Shown piece by piece: positions 50,369 through 57,070 of a stretch of DNA of 57,234 nt. Made by a program: the position numbers and the translations under genes. Location: contig CAZNLL010000006.1 of assembly GCA_964573885.1 (NCBI GenBank), forward strand, positions 1 to 57,234. Direction: 5' to 3'. The notes beneath the pieces are model-generated. The model worked only from the letters and a program-made list of their open reading frames with translations. It searched no databases and was not told the origin of the DNA. The DNA comes from CAZNLL01 sp964573885 (GTDB lineage Bacteria > Desulfobacterota > DSM-4660 > Desulfatiglandales > Desulfatiglandaceae). Each line of letters begins with the position of its first letter. Positions within the stretch are counted from its first letter, which is position 1.

Positions 50369-51619
50369 TTATCCTCCCTGATTCTTTTCTTCCTCCGCCC
50401 GCCGGGCAAATTCACTGAACCGCCGGGCCTCCTCTTCATATCCCATGGAGGCATAGATCCGGCTGACCCGCTCAAAATAAAAGGGGCGATCAATAGGGTC
50501 CTCCTGGGCCAGGGACAGGTAGGCCTCCAGGACCGCCGTGCCCTTCTCGCCCAGTTCAAAGCGGATATCCGCCAGTTTTCTCTGCACCACGGGATCCACA
50601 CGGGCATGACAGCTTTGACGCTGGGTCATGACCTCCATATAGAGATCGCGGGCCCTTACAAACTCTCCCATGGCCTCATAGGTCCCGGCCAGGGCCTTTA
50701 ACATGGCCTCGTGCCGTCCGTATTCCTTTATAAATGTCTCATAAAAATCTGTCGCCTCCCCCAGCCTTCCGGCCCGGCAGAGGCCCTCGCCGCGAAGCAG
50801 CACATAGCCCCGCGACTCTTGAAACTCGCCAGGGCAGGAATCAAGAAGGGCTTCGGCCCGGTCATAGGCCCCCACCTCCCAGAAGACCTCGCAGAGGATC
50901 TGGTAGCCGGGAAGCGCCTCTGGGTGGTACTCCAGGAAGGATTCCAGCAACGCCCTGGCCTCATCAAGACGGTGGAGGTTCAAAAGGGCCGTAGCCAGTT
51001 CCAGGGGAATGAAGGAGTCCGGAGAGGGATTTTCTTCCAGGGCTCGGGAAAGGGCGTCCACGGCCGGTTCAAAATCCCCCCTGTTGAGCGCCACATACCC
51101 TTCCTGGAAAGAGGGGCCGTAGGAGAGATAGGCGGATCTCACATCATCGGGCAAGGTCCCGCAAAGGGCCATAAAGGTTTCAAGATCATCGCCTCCGGTC
51201 TGCTCGTCTTCCTCGACCGGAGAGATCGGTTCAAACCCGTCAGGGTCCCCTTGAGCGGCCATAGACATGGAGCGCTCCAGGCCCTCCAGCCTGACTTTAA
51301 TGTCTTGCTGGAGCCCCGGATCCCGGGTCAGGTCCAGTGCCAGTTCAAGCAGTTCCCGGGCATCCTGTATGTATCCGGATTCCTTCAGGTCTTGAGCCGT
51401 CCCCACATGCTCCCGGGCCAGGGCCTCTGTGGAGCCCTGTAACTTTTCGAGGATTCTCGACCTGGCTTCCCCGTAACCGGGTGCATCTTTTATAAGGGCC
51501 TCCAGGGCCGCTTCATAGGCCAGCCTGGCCCTTCCCCATTCCGAGGCCCTCACGCAGACGTCTCCCCGTTGTTCGTGCTTCTCAGGATTGGCCCTGAAAA
51601 GGGTCTTTAATAGTCCCAT
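50369..51619 (-). CDS. TPR-repeat protein
   Basis: 416 residues of helical repeats with TPR character: SEWGRARLAYEAALEALIKD near the N-terminus, GYVALNRGDFEPAVDALSRALEENP, LDEARALLESFLEYHPEALPGY and ARDLYMEVMTQRQS. No signal peptide or membrane helix, so cytoplasmic. TPR proteins scaffold partner proteins; the one-base spacing to the ferredoxin gene suggests that protein is the partner. Confidence 0.82.
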   Translation of the reverse strand: MGLLKTLFRANPEKHEQRGDVCVRASEWGRARLAYEAALEALIKDAPGYGEARSRILEKLQGSTEALAREHVGTAQDLKESGYIQDARELLELALDLTRDPGLQQDIKVRLEGLERSMSMAAQGDPDGFEPISPVEEDEQTGGDDLETFMALCGTLPDDVRSAYLSYGPSFQEGYVALNRGDFEPAVDALSRALEENPSPDSFIPLELATALLNLHRLDEARALLESFLEYHPEALPGYQILCEVFWEVGAYDRAEALLDSCPGEFQESRGYVLLRGEGLCRAGRLGEATDFYETFIKEYGRHEAMLKALAGTYEAMGEFVRARDLYMEVMTQRQSCHARVDPVVQRKLADIRFELGEKGTAVLEAYLSLAQEDPIDRPFYFERVSRIYASMGYEEEARRFSEFARRAEEEKNQGG

Positions 51620-51778
51620 GGGCGCCGGGCTCCCCTGATCTTTGATGGCCCCTCATCCGGCGTGCCACAGCATTGAATAAAGAATGGCACAGCCTCTTTG
51701 AGAATCCATAAAAGCACACTCATACACCTTTTTGCAACGGGTTAATCAGGAAAGGCCTTTGGACCGCCTCTATGCATC

Positions 51779-51919
51779 ACCTTTGGTTACCCGGATCTCT
51801 TCCTGATCGCATTGATTTTCTTTTTCATGGCCGTCAGGGGCCTGGAGGTGCTCCAGGAAACGGGCAGGCTCGACATCCAGCCCGACGTGGAATACTGGAC
51901 CTCCACTCTTCAGCATTAA
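51779..51919 (+). pseudogene. Possible 3' fragment of a gene
   Basis: In one frame this stretch reads TFGYPDLFLIALIFFFMAVRG then LEVLQETGRLDIQPDVEYW and stops at TAA 51917-51919. Composition and third-position GC look like genuine coding sequence, yet there is no start or upstream extension. It abuts the left copy of the 165-bp repeat, so it may be a gene cut during a rearrangement. Family not recognised. Confidence 0.3.
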
Positions 51920-51929
51920 CCGTTGTTGC

Positions 51930-52094
51930 ATAAAAGGCGCCCAAGGATTTGGCATTTCGCCTTCTATGACTTCAAATGCCGCTTTTAACGCTTTAAACCT
52001 GGAATTGACCAATAGTGATATCCAGGCCCTGGATATAAAATGACATAACTTTCTGTTTTTACTGCAGTTATATTTCTAGGAGCTCCATGCGTTT
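51930..52094. repeat. 165-bp dispersed repeat, left copy
   Basis: Aligns without gaps to 54456-54620 in the same orientation; a hand count gives about 26 differences (about 84% identity). It contains the inverted pair GGCATTT and AAATGCC with a 16-base loop (51951-51980). In one minus-strand frame both copies encode a similar short peptide (SRxWISLLVxSxFKALK, then EGEMPN), so they may derive from a coding 3' end. Confidence 0.8.
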
Positions 52095-52590
52095 GGTCGC
52101 GGTAGGGATGCCGGTTACCCGGCACCCCCCGCACAGATCCCAGCGAGCGCTACTAACGCACTGGGCTCCTGCCTCGGGTAATGACGTACAGGCTCAGGTC
52201 CGGCTATGGATGATGCTTGTCTCGACAATCAGCCTGTCGTATCCGTTCCAATGCATTTTGCAAGCCCGTCATCCTAAATCCTTCCCGGCTCAGCGTCCGG
52301 AGCTTGTTTTGTTAGAACAGATTCCCCTCGGCCAGTCCCCTTCCCTCCACGGCCTCCTCCGACAGGATTCGCACCTGTCTTCGATCGGCCCCTTCCTCGG
52401 TATCTATGGGCCTGTCCGACTTCCCACCTCCGTGCATCGCAGTCGTACTCCCTTGGGATTCCCTGCGCGGACCGTGCTGCCATTACCCCAGGGCCAGAGG
52501 TGGGATCTCCCGGTTGGCGTGTTTGGGAATGAAAGGTGTGCCTGCAGTGGCCTGAAGATCAGCTCATCTTCCCGGTCAGGTCAAGGACCT
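52095..52590 (-). mobile_element. Group II intron remnant with internally deleted reverse transcriptase
   Basis: On the minus strand the sequence looks like the 5' domains of a bacterial group II intron (GGAGGTGGGAAGTCGGACAG and CATAGATACCGAGGAAGG). A truncated reverse-transcriptase start follows (ATG 52272, MTGLQNALERIRQA) that stops after 22 residues. Then comes a typical 3' segment with the CCCAG/CTGGG hairpin and CGGGGGGTGCCGGGTAACCG. Almost the whole roughly 400-500-residue maturase is missing. Outer limits are approximate, and recognition rests on memory of such introns. It directly abuts the left repeat copy. Confidence 0.55.
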
Positions 52591-52600
52591 TCTAAAAACT

Positions 52601-53413
52601 TCAGATCTCGGTCAACTCATTGGCAAGTGAATAAGGAATCAAAGCTCCGGTAGGTAATGTTTGCCATACTTTCTCACGATGAGCGGCGTTGTAAACCACT
52701 TCCTCATTTGGAAATTTCTCCGCCACTTGATTTATGATCCGAAACTCTTCCTTGGAAAGGGGCTCCGTGTTATTCTCATCGGATTTTTTGACAAGCGCAA
52801 TCAGGTCTCTGTGATTGTTTAGTTGGGGCCCATAGGTAATGGCAGCATAGGTGGCCCCTGTGAGTCCTTTGCCAAGGTGCCGGAAAGCAAGCATATCCGC
52901 ATACCATAAGTATTTAGCCAAAAACAAAAACTTATCTCCCCCTTTGATTAGGCGCCTACCGAGGATGCTCTCGAATGTTTTGGCAATGAGCTTAATCCGG
53001 CATAGGTCAATTTCTCGGTTCCCGGTATAGCGATCTTTATAGGTGTCATCTTGCAGTTCGGCTCGTAAGGCACGATCCATGGCCTTGCTCTGAACCATCC
53101 CCGTTTCCCAGCGTTTGATACTGGCAATTCCAACATTCATGGCATCAGCCAATTGCTGCTGGGTCAACCCCCTTGCCTCGCGTAAGGACTTGATTTCCCG
53201 GCTGGTTAAAAGCCCGATCTTTGTGCGATAGGCATCTGCAATAGCACGCTGTACACGGCCAGCAGTCTGCACCGTGCCCGCTTCAAGACCGCATATCGGG
53301 CACACAAAGGCTTCCACCCTATAGTCAATATCGACGCCTTTGAACGTTTTCTCTTTATGCAATTTCTTTAGCTCCAGAGGACCATGGCCTTTGGGGCAAT
53401 GAGGCGCTTTCAT
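52601..53413 (-). CDS. Antitoxin-like protein: YgiT-type zinc finger + HTH + Panacea/SocA domain
   Basis: 270 residues. Residues 1-45 resemble the MqsA/YgiT zinc module, with C6, H10, C38 and C41 as likely ligands (CPKGH and CPICG), one Cys of the usual four being replaced by His. An Xre-type helix-turn-helix follows (about 80-115, LREARGLTQQQLADAMNVG). The C-terminal half (about 150-260) matches the DUF4065/Panacea/SocA domain (FLFLAKYLWYADMLAFRHLG, TYAAITYGPQLNNHRDL). MqsA-type antitoxins bind toxin through the zinc module and DNA through the HTH; Panacea domains neutralise diverse toxins. GAAGGAGTAGTT before the ATG supports the start. The toxin gene ends two bases upstream. Confidence 0.85.
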   Translation of the reverse strand: MKAPHCPKGHGPLELKKLHKEKTFKGVDIDYRVEAFVCPICGLEAGTVQTAGRVQRAIADAYRTKIGLLTSREIKSLREARGLTQQQLADAMNVGIASIKRWETGMVQSKAMDRALRAELQDDTYKDRYTGNREIDLCRIKLIAKTFESILGRRLIKGGDKFLFLAKYLWYADMLAFRHLGKGLTGATYAAITYGPQLNNHRDLIALVKKSDENNTEPLSKEEFRIINQVAEKFPNEEVVYNAAHREKVWQTLPTGALIPYSLANELTEI

Positions 53414-53415
53414 AA

Positions 53416-53781
53416 CTACTCCTTCATTGGCCGGTCTTGATGTAAGGACACCAGCCAAAAAAATCCTTCACTGACAGCAAACTTCAAATAGACCCTGCAG
53501 TTGAACCGGCGGCTATCCACCACAAAGGCGAAAAGCTCCAGATCTTTGATCTCCTCCTTATAGGACCTTTGAGGCGGGCGGGAACCTACATAGTGGGCTA
53601 ATGCCGTTTCCTCTAGGAGCTCTGACAACACGTCGAGCAACTCATGGCCTATATGGTACCCGAGCTCTATAGCGTCTTCCGCGATCACCTCTTGATTGAT
53701 CACGAAGACATGGCCTTTCCGCGCCGCAGCTTTGGCATCACGCAGTTTGCTGAATAATTCCTTATTTGACGGCCTTTCCAT
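53416..53781 (-). CDS. Probable type II toxin, MqsR/RelE-like
   Basis: 121 residues. The C-terminal CRVYLKFAVSEGFFWLVSLHQ resembles the VYLKITV...LIVSFKE core of MqsR-like mRNA interferases, and the gene order (toxin first, zinc-finger antitoxin second) is that of mqsRA. The N-terminal half is more divergent (KLRDAKAAARKGHVFVINQE, YHIGHELLDVLSELLEETAL). Cleavage of mRNA is therefore inferred. The ATG sits only a few bases past the predicted -10 element, suggesting a leaderless message. It is separated by two bases from the antitoxin gene. Confidence 0.7.
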   Translation of the reverse strand: MERPSNKELFSKLRDAKAAARKGHVFVINQEVIAEDAIELGYHIGHELLDVLSELLEETALAHYVGSRPPQRSYKEEIKDLELFAFVVDSRRFNCRVYLKFAVSEGFFWLVSLHQDRPMKE

Positions 53782-53783
53782 CT

Positions 53784-53812
53784 AATATGGTATCAATTGA
53801 TACTTTTGTCAA
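53784..53812 (-). promoter_or_regulatory. Toxin-antitoxin promoter with operator in the spacer
   Basis: On the minus strand TTGACA (53812-53807) and CATATT (53789-53784) are 17 bases apart. The perfect 14-bp palindrome GTATCAATTGATAC (53790-53803) fills the spacer and touches the -10. This placement suits autorepression by the HTH antitoxin. The toxin ATG begins at 53781, so transcription would start at or next to it. Confidence 0.6.
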
Positions 53813-53838
53813 GGTTTTTCGCAAAGATAACACCCCAA

Positions 53839-54438
53839 TTACAGGGGTAACGCGGAGCGCCTCATAAGGATGCCCAAAAAGTTGGCCACAATACTGGCCG
53901 TGGTGCCCCAGATCAACTCACCCTGGTACCGGTATTCCGGATAACCCCGGCCCGCCAGGAATTCTCCGCGACCCAGGTCGTCTTTGGAAACCTGATCGGC
54001 AAAGAACATCAGGGGCACTGCAACGATTTTTTCCACCTCCCCGGGGTTGATGTTAAAGGGATAAGGGTGGGGGATGAGACCTACAAAGGGGTGGACAATA
54101 AAGGGGGGAACAAAGGTCATGGAATCGTCAATGGGGCCCAGGATCGCAACATCCTCTTTCAGGAGCCCGATCTCTTCTTCGGCCTCCCTTAGCGCGGCTT
54201 CCTGAGGGCTTTGGTCTTTTTTATCCACCACCCCTCCGGGGAAGGACATGTGGCCCTGGTGGTACTTGACCCGGGGCGCCCGCTTTGTGAAGAGAAGATG
54301 GTATTCCCGGTCCATCTTGAAAACGGGAACCAGGACGGCCGCAGGGGTATACTCTGAATCCTCGTTATTGATGCGGCGGGGCGAGCGGTTCATCAAAATA
54401 TTTTTGATGGTTTCGCTGAAATCCTGTCCCTCAACCAT
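53839..54438 (-). CDS. Nudix hydrolase (CoA pyrophosphatase-like)
   Basis: 199 residues with the UPF0035-Nudix signature typical of coenzyme A pyrophosphatases: MSFPGGVVDKKDQSPQEAAL followed by REAEEEIGL. Reaction would be cleavage of CoA or related nucleoside diphosphates. ATG 54438 is preferred over 54501 because the extra 21 codons lie inside the right copy of the 165-bp repeat, which is not homologous coding sequence; GGGG lies upstream. The end FLGILMRRSALPL is family-like. It sits between the toxin-antitoxin pair and the right repeat copy. Confidence 0.85.
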   Translation of the reverse strand: MVEGQDFSETIKNILMNRSPRRINNEDSEYTPAAVLVPVFKMDREYHLLFTKRAPRVKYHQGHMSFPGGVVDKKDQSPQEAALREAEEEIGLLKEDVAILGPIDDSMTFVPPFIVHPFVGLIPHPYPFNINPGEVEKIVAVPLMFFADQVSKDDLGRGEFLAGRGYPEYRYQGELIWGTTASIVANFLGILMRRSALPL

Positions 54439-54455
54439 ATAAACCCCGTAGGTCG

Positions 54456-54620
54456 ATAAAAGGCGCTTAAGAATTCGGCATTTCGCCTTCTGTGGCTTCA
54501 AATGCCACTTTTAATGCCTTAAATTTGGAAGTCACCAATAGGGATATCCAGACCCTGGATGTAAAATGGCATAACTTGCTCTTCTTAATGCATCTATATG
54601 TCTGGGAGCTCAATGCGTTT
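54456..54620. repeat. 165-bp dispersed repeat, right copy
   Basis: Gap-free partner of 51930-52094. The inverted pair GGCATTT/AAATGCC is conserved. Its minus-strand peptide ends at a stop (EGEMPNS), whereas the left copy continues. The two copies delimit a 2.4-kb segment with the intron remnant, toxin-antitoxin pair and Nudix gene. Confidence 0.8.
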
Positions 54621-54647
54621 CCAACAACGGGGGAAACCCTATCACGC

Positions 54648-55457
54648 TTAAAAGCCCTCTTGGACGTCTGCCTGCAAACGCCTGAAATTGCCCCCCAGGA
54701 TTGCCGCCTCCGCCTCCGGGTCCAGACCCAGGCCCCGCACCTTGGAGAGCTCGGCCCCAGGGCTTCCAAAGGGAAAATCGGATCCGAAGAGCAGCCGGGA
54801 ATGGCCGTATCGGCGGATATAGGCCCGGATCTCCTCCCTTGAGGCCAGGGCCGTATCCGCCCACACGTGTTCCTCTTCCCACAGGCCCGCCCGGACCAGG
54901 GCCTCGAACCCGCCGTTGAGCATGCCCAGGTGGGGGATGATCACCCGCACCACCCGGGCCAGTTCCCGGACGAAATAAAGGGTGTTGTAGAACTCTTCTT
55001 CCAGCACCACGGGAAGGTTCCTCCGCCGGATTTCGGAAAGGGCGGCCCGGCATCCGGGGTCGTCGTAGTGGTAGACCGGTTCCTGGCTGTGGCGGTGCCA
55101 CTTGATGCCGCAGTGGGCCGGCGTGAGCTGGTCAACGGCAAAGTCGTTCCAGATGAAAAAGTAGGGGTACACCGCAAAGTCATGGGGCCTCAAAGTAAGA
55201 AGGTAGGCATTGCTATCCCTGCGGCGCGAACGCCAGGCAGGGGTATCTATAAACCGGGGGTCGTGGCGGTCGTAGATCTCAATGACCGGAGAAAAGAGGG
55301 CCGCCCCTCGGACGTCCGTCCCGGGCAGCTTTTGTGTGTAGTCTTCAAAAGACTGGGGCGGGCTTTGGTCGATCACCCCGCAATGGACGTGGGCATCGAT
55401 GACCGCCGGAGGCGACGACCGCAAACCCTTTGATGCTTCAGAAGCTTTCATGGCCAT
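54648..55457 (-). CDS. Amidohydrolase-2 family protein
   Basis: 269 residues of the metal-dependent amidohydrolase family (TIM barrel; includes decarboxylases such as ACMSD). The metal-binding HxH is VIDAHVHCGV near residue 20, a central His lies in IIPHLGML, and the catalytic Asp motif is LLFGSDFPFGSPG close to the C-terminus. Substrate unknown. It is followed on the same strand by no close gene; the upstream gene is the C_GCAxxG protein 16 bases away, so they are probably co-transcribed. Confidence 0.85.
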   Translation of the reverse strand: MAMKASEASKGLRSSPPAVIDAHVHCGVIDQSPPQSFEDYTQKLPGTDVRGAALFSPVIEIYDRHDPRFIDTPAWRSRRRDSNAYLLTLRPHDFAVYPYFFIWNDFAVDQLTPAHCGIKWHRHSQEPVYHYDDPGCRAALSEIRRRNLPVVLEEEFYNTLYFVRELARVVRVIIPHLGMLNGGFEALVRAGLWEEEHVWADTALASREEIRAYIRRYGHSRLLFGSDFPFGSPGAELSKVRGLGLDPEAEAAILGGNFRRLQADVQEGF

Positions 55458-55472
55458 ATTTAACTTTCAACC

Positions 55473-56135
55473 CTAAATTTGGCCACTCTTTCTCTCCATA
55501 TGCTCGATAATGATCTCCGCCGCAATGCGGGCCCCGATCCCCGGGGGCAGGGCACATTTCTCAAAACCCCTGTCCGCCAGAAAATCCGGATAGCCCCGTT
55601 CCGCATCGGATGTATCGTGGAAGGTCCCGAAGTCCACACTTTCGTGGATCTCACGGCACTTGGTGGTACCCAGGGTGTTCTCAAAGCGGCCCAGGAACCG
55701 CCGGCACTGGCCGAAGGTGCGGGCATTGGCCCCGTAGTCCAGCATGTCCTTCCGGCCGAAATAAAAACCCAGGGCTGCCATGCTTCCGATCACCCCACCA
55801 CAGGTCTCGCCGGTCAGGGCGAGCCCCGGAAAGGGGGAAAGGGCCTGGATCACCTCCATGTTGCCGAAACCGAATTCCTCCATGACCGCCAGGGCGCTGC
55901 TTTTGGAACAGCTCTGGCTCACCTGCTCATAGGCCTCGGCCCTTGCCTGCACCCGATCCAGGATTTCCGCCTTTTTGGCGATGATCTCCGCCGGGCTCCG
56001 GGTACTTTTTGGGATGTCTCCTTCCAGAAGGCCTCTGAGCCGCTCCTCCACCGCGCTCTTGTCTTCAGGCCCTTTGGCCAGCTCCTCCACCCGCTGCTTC
56101 AAGGCCTCATAATCGGGACCCTTTTCTTCGCTCAT
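55473..56135 (-). CDS. C_GCAxxG_C_C family redox protein
   Basis: 220 residues. The N-terminal about 90 residues form a charged helical region (YEALKQRVEELAKGPEDKSAV). The remainder matches the C_GCAxxG_C_C family: SQSCSKSSALAVMEEFG, TGETCGGVIGSMAALG, then spaced Cys in GQCRRFLGRF and GTTKCREIHES. Conserved cysteines suggest metal or redox function; role unknown, frequent in anaerobes. GGGGAGG before ATG 56135 fixes the start; upstream codons in the same frame lack a site. Confidence 0.85.
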   Translation of the reverse strand: MSEEKGPDYEALKQRVEELAKGPEDKSAVEERLRGLLEGDIPKSTRSPAEIIAKKAEILDRVQARAEAYEQVSQSCSKSSALAVMEEFGFGNMEVIQALSPFPGLALTGETCGGVIGSMAALGFYFGRKDMLDYGANARTFGQCRRFLGRFENTLGTTKCREIHESVDFGTFHDTSDAERGYPDFLADRGFEKCALPPGIGARIAAEIIIEHMERKSGQI

Positions 56136-56175
56136 ATTCAAAACCTCCCCGCATTCATTTTTACCCCGCGTTCTC

Positions 56176-56562
56176 TCAATAGCTCCTTTTACCAGGAAAC
56201 ACACCCCGAACGCCACCCCTTGGATGCGCTGTATCTCCATTCCGTCTTGGAATCAGGTGAATGTGGGCATGCATGATGGTCTGGCCCGCGGACACCCCGC
56301 AGTTGACCCCCATGTTGAATCCGGTCACCGAGGGATCTTTTTTGAGAATATCATCTTTAAGGGATAAGATAAGGGCCTCGGCATCCCGTCTTTCCCTGGA
56401 TGTCATGGTCAGGAAATCAGGGGTGTGGCGCACAGGGATGATGAGCATGTGGCCTCCTGTCACAGGGTGCCTGTCCCTGATGGCGACCACAGTGCCTCGT
56501 CTTTCCACCACACGCCCGGTTTCTGCAATATCGCAAAAAGGGCATTTCTCAGATGAGTTCAG
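56176..56562 (-). CDS. HIT family protein, probably starting at CTG
   Basis: About 128 residues with the histidine triad HAHIHLIPRR and the preceding GFNMGVNCGVSAGQTIMHAH. The zinc-binding EKCPFCDIAETGRVV typical of HIT proteins lies in frame upstream of the first GTG (56511), so the gene must begin earlier. The only in-frame candidate before an upstream TGA is CTG 56562, with GGGAGG five bases away. Function would be hydrolysis of nucleoside phosphoramidate or dinucleotide substrates. A frameshifted true start cannot be excluded. Confidence 0.75.
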   Translation of the reverse strand: MNSSEKCPFCDIAETGRVVERRGTVVAIRDRHPVTGGHMLIIPVRHTPDFLTMTSRERRDAEALILSLKDDILKKDPSVTGFNMGVNCGVSAGQTIMHAHIHLIPRRNGDTAHPRGGVRGVFPGKRSY

Positions 56563-56664
56563 ACCATCCTCCCTATGCCGTCATCGATCCATCTATCACT
56601 GAGATTCCCAATTGAGCCGCCTTTTGAGGTCGTTACAGTGGGGCATGGGCAACAGGCCACCTCG

Positions 56665-56697
56665 TGGCTTTGAAATGCCACTTTGGCATCTCAAATG
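56665..56697. repeat. Short degenerate relative of the 165-bp repeat
   Basis: TGGCTTTGAAATGCC followed by ACTTTGGCAT resembles the TGGCTTCAAATGCCACTTTT segment of the right repeat copy. It lies just upstream of the MazEF-type locus. The similarity is short and could be chance. Confidence 0.3.
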
Positions 56698-56783
56698 TCG
56701 CGTTCCCTCACCATAATGTCGCTCCTCTTATCGCGGTGAACTCAAGGATGTCACATTTTGTGCTTTCCTCACAATCTGGTCTC

Positions 56784-56812
56784 TTGACGGCGCAAATTAC
56801 ACGTGTTATTAT
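56784..56812 (+). promoter_or_regulatory. Promoter of the MazEF-type pair with ACGTG inverted repeat
   Basis: TTGACG (56784-56789) and TATTAT (56807-56812) are 17 bases apart, close to consensus. CACGT (56800-56804) and ACGTG (56813-56817) form an inverted pair around the -10, a likely autoregulatory site for the antitoxin. Confidence 0.6.
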
Positions 56813-56839
56813 ACGTGCAATCTTGAGGAGGTAATGGCA

Positions 56840-57070
56840 ATGCAAAAGAAACTCACTGTGACCATTGACGAAGAGGTTTATGAGGGTCTGCGGGCCGTCA
56901 TCGGACCACGAAAAATAAGCCGTTTTATTGAAGACTTGGTTCGGCCCCATGTTTTAAAAAAAGATATGTATGCTGCGTATAAAGAGATGGCCGCCGATCA
57001 AATCAGAGAAACGGAAGCCCTTGAATGGGCTGAAGGGACGATTGGAGATTTAGGTGATGAAGAGAGGTGA
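56840..57070 (+). CDS. MazE-like/ribbon-helix-helix antitoxin
   Basis: 76 residues. The N-terminal KKLTVTIDEEVYEGLRAVIG is a ribbon-helix-helix DNA-binding segment, and the acidic C-terminal tail (ALEWAEGTIGDLGDEER) would wrap the toxin. ATG 56840 is preferred because GAGGAGG lies eight bases upstream; an ATG two codons earlier is only two bases from it. The stop overlaps the toxin gene by 14 bases, the usual coupled arrangement. Confidence 0.85.
   Translation: MQKKLTVTIDEEVYEGLRAVIGPRKISRFIEDLVRPHVLKKDMYAAYKEMAADQIRETEALEWAEGTIGDLGDEER

Noticed and set aside
52087..52653. 188-residue plus-strand frame in the repeat/intron region
   Set aside because: It reads the wrong strand of a group II intron remnant; the Ser/Pro/Arg-rich sequence matches no protein type.
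54439..54501. N-terminal extension of the Nudix protein
   Set aside because: These codons lie within the right copy of the 165-bp repeat, which is shared with a non-Nudix site; the start at 54438 is adequate.
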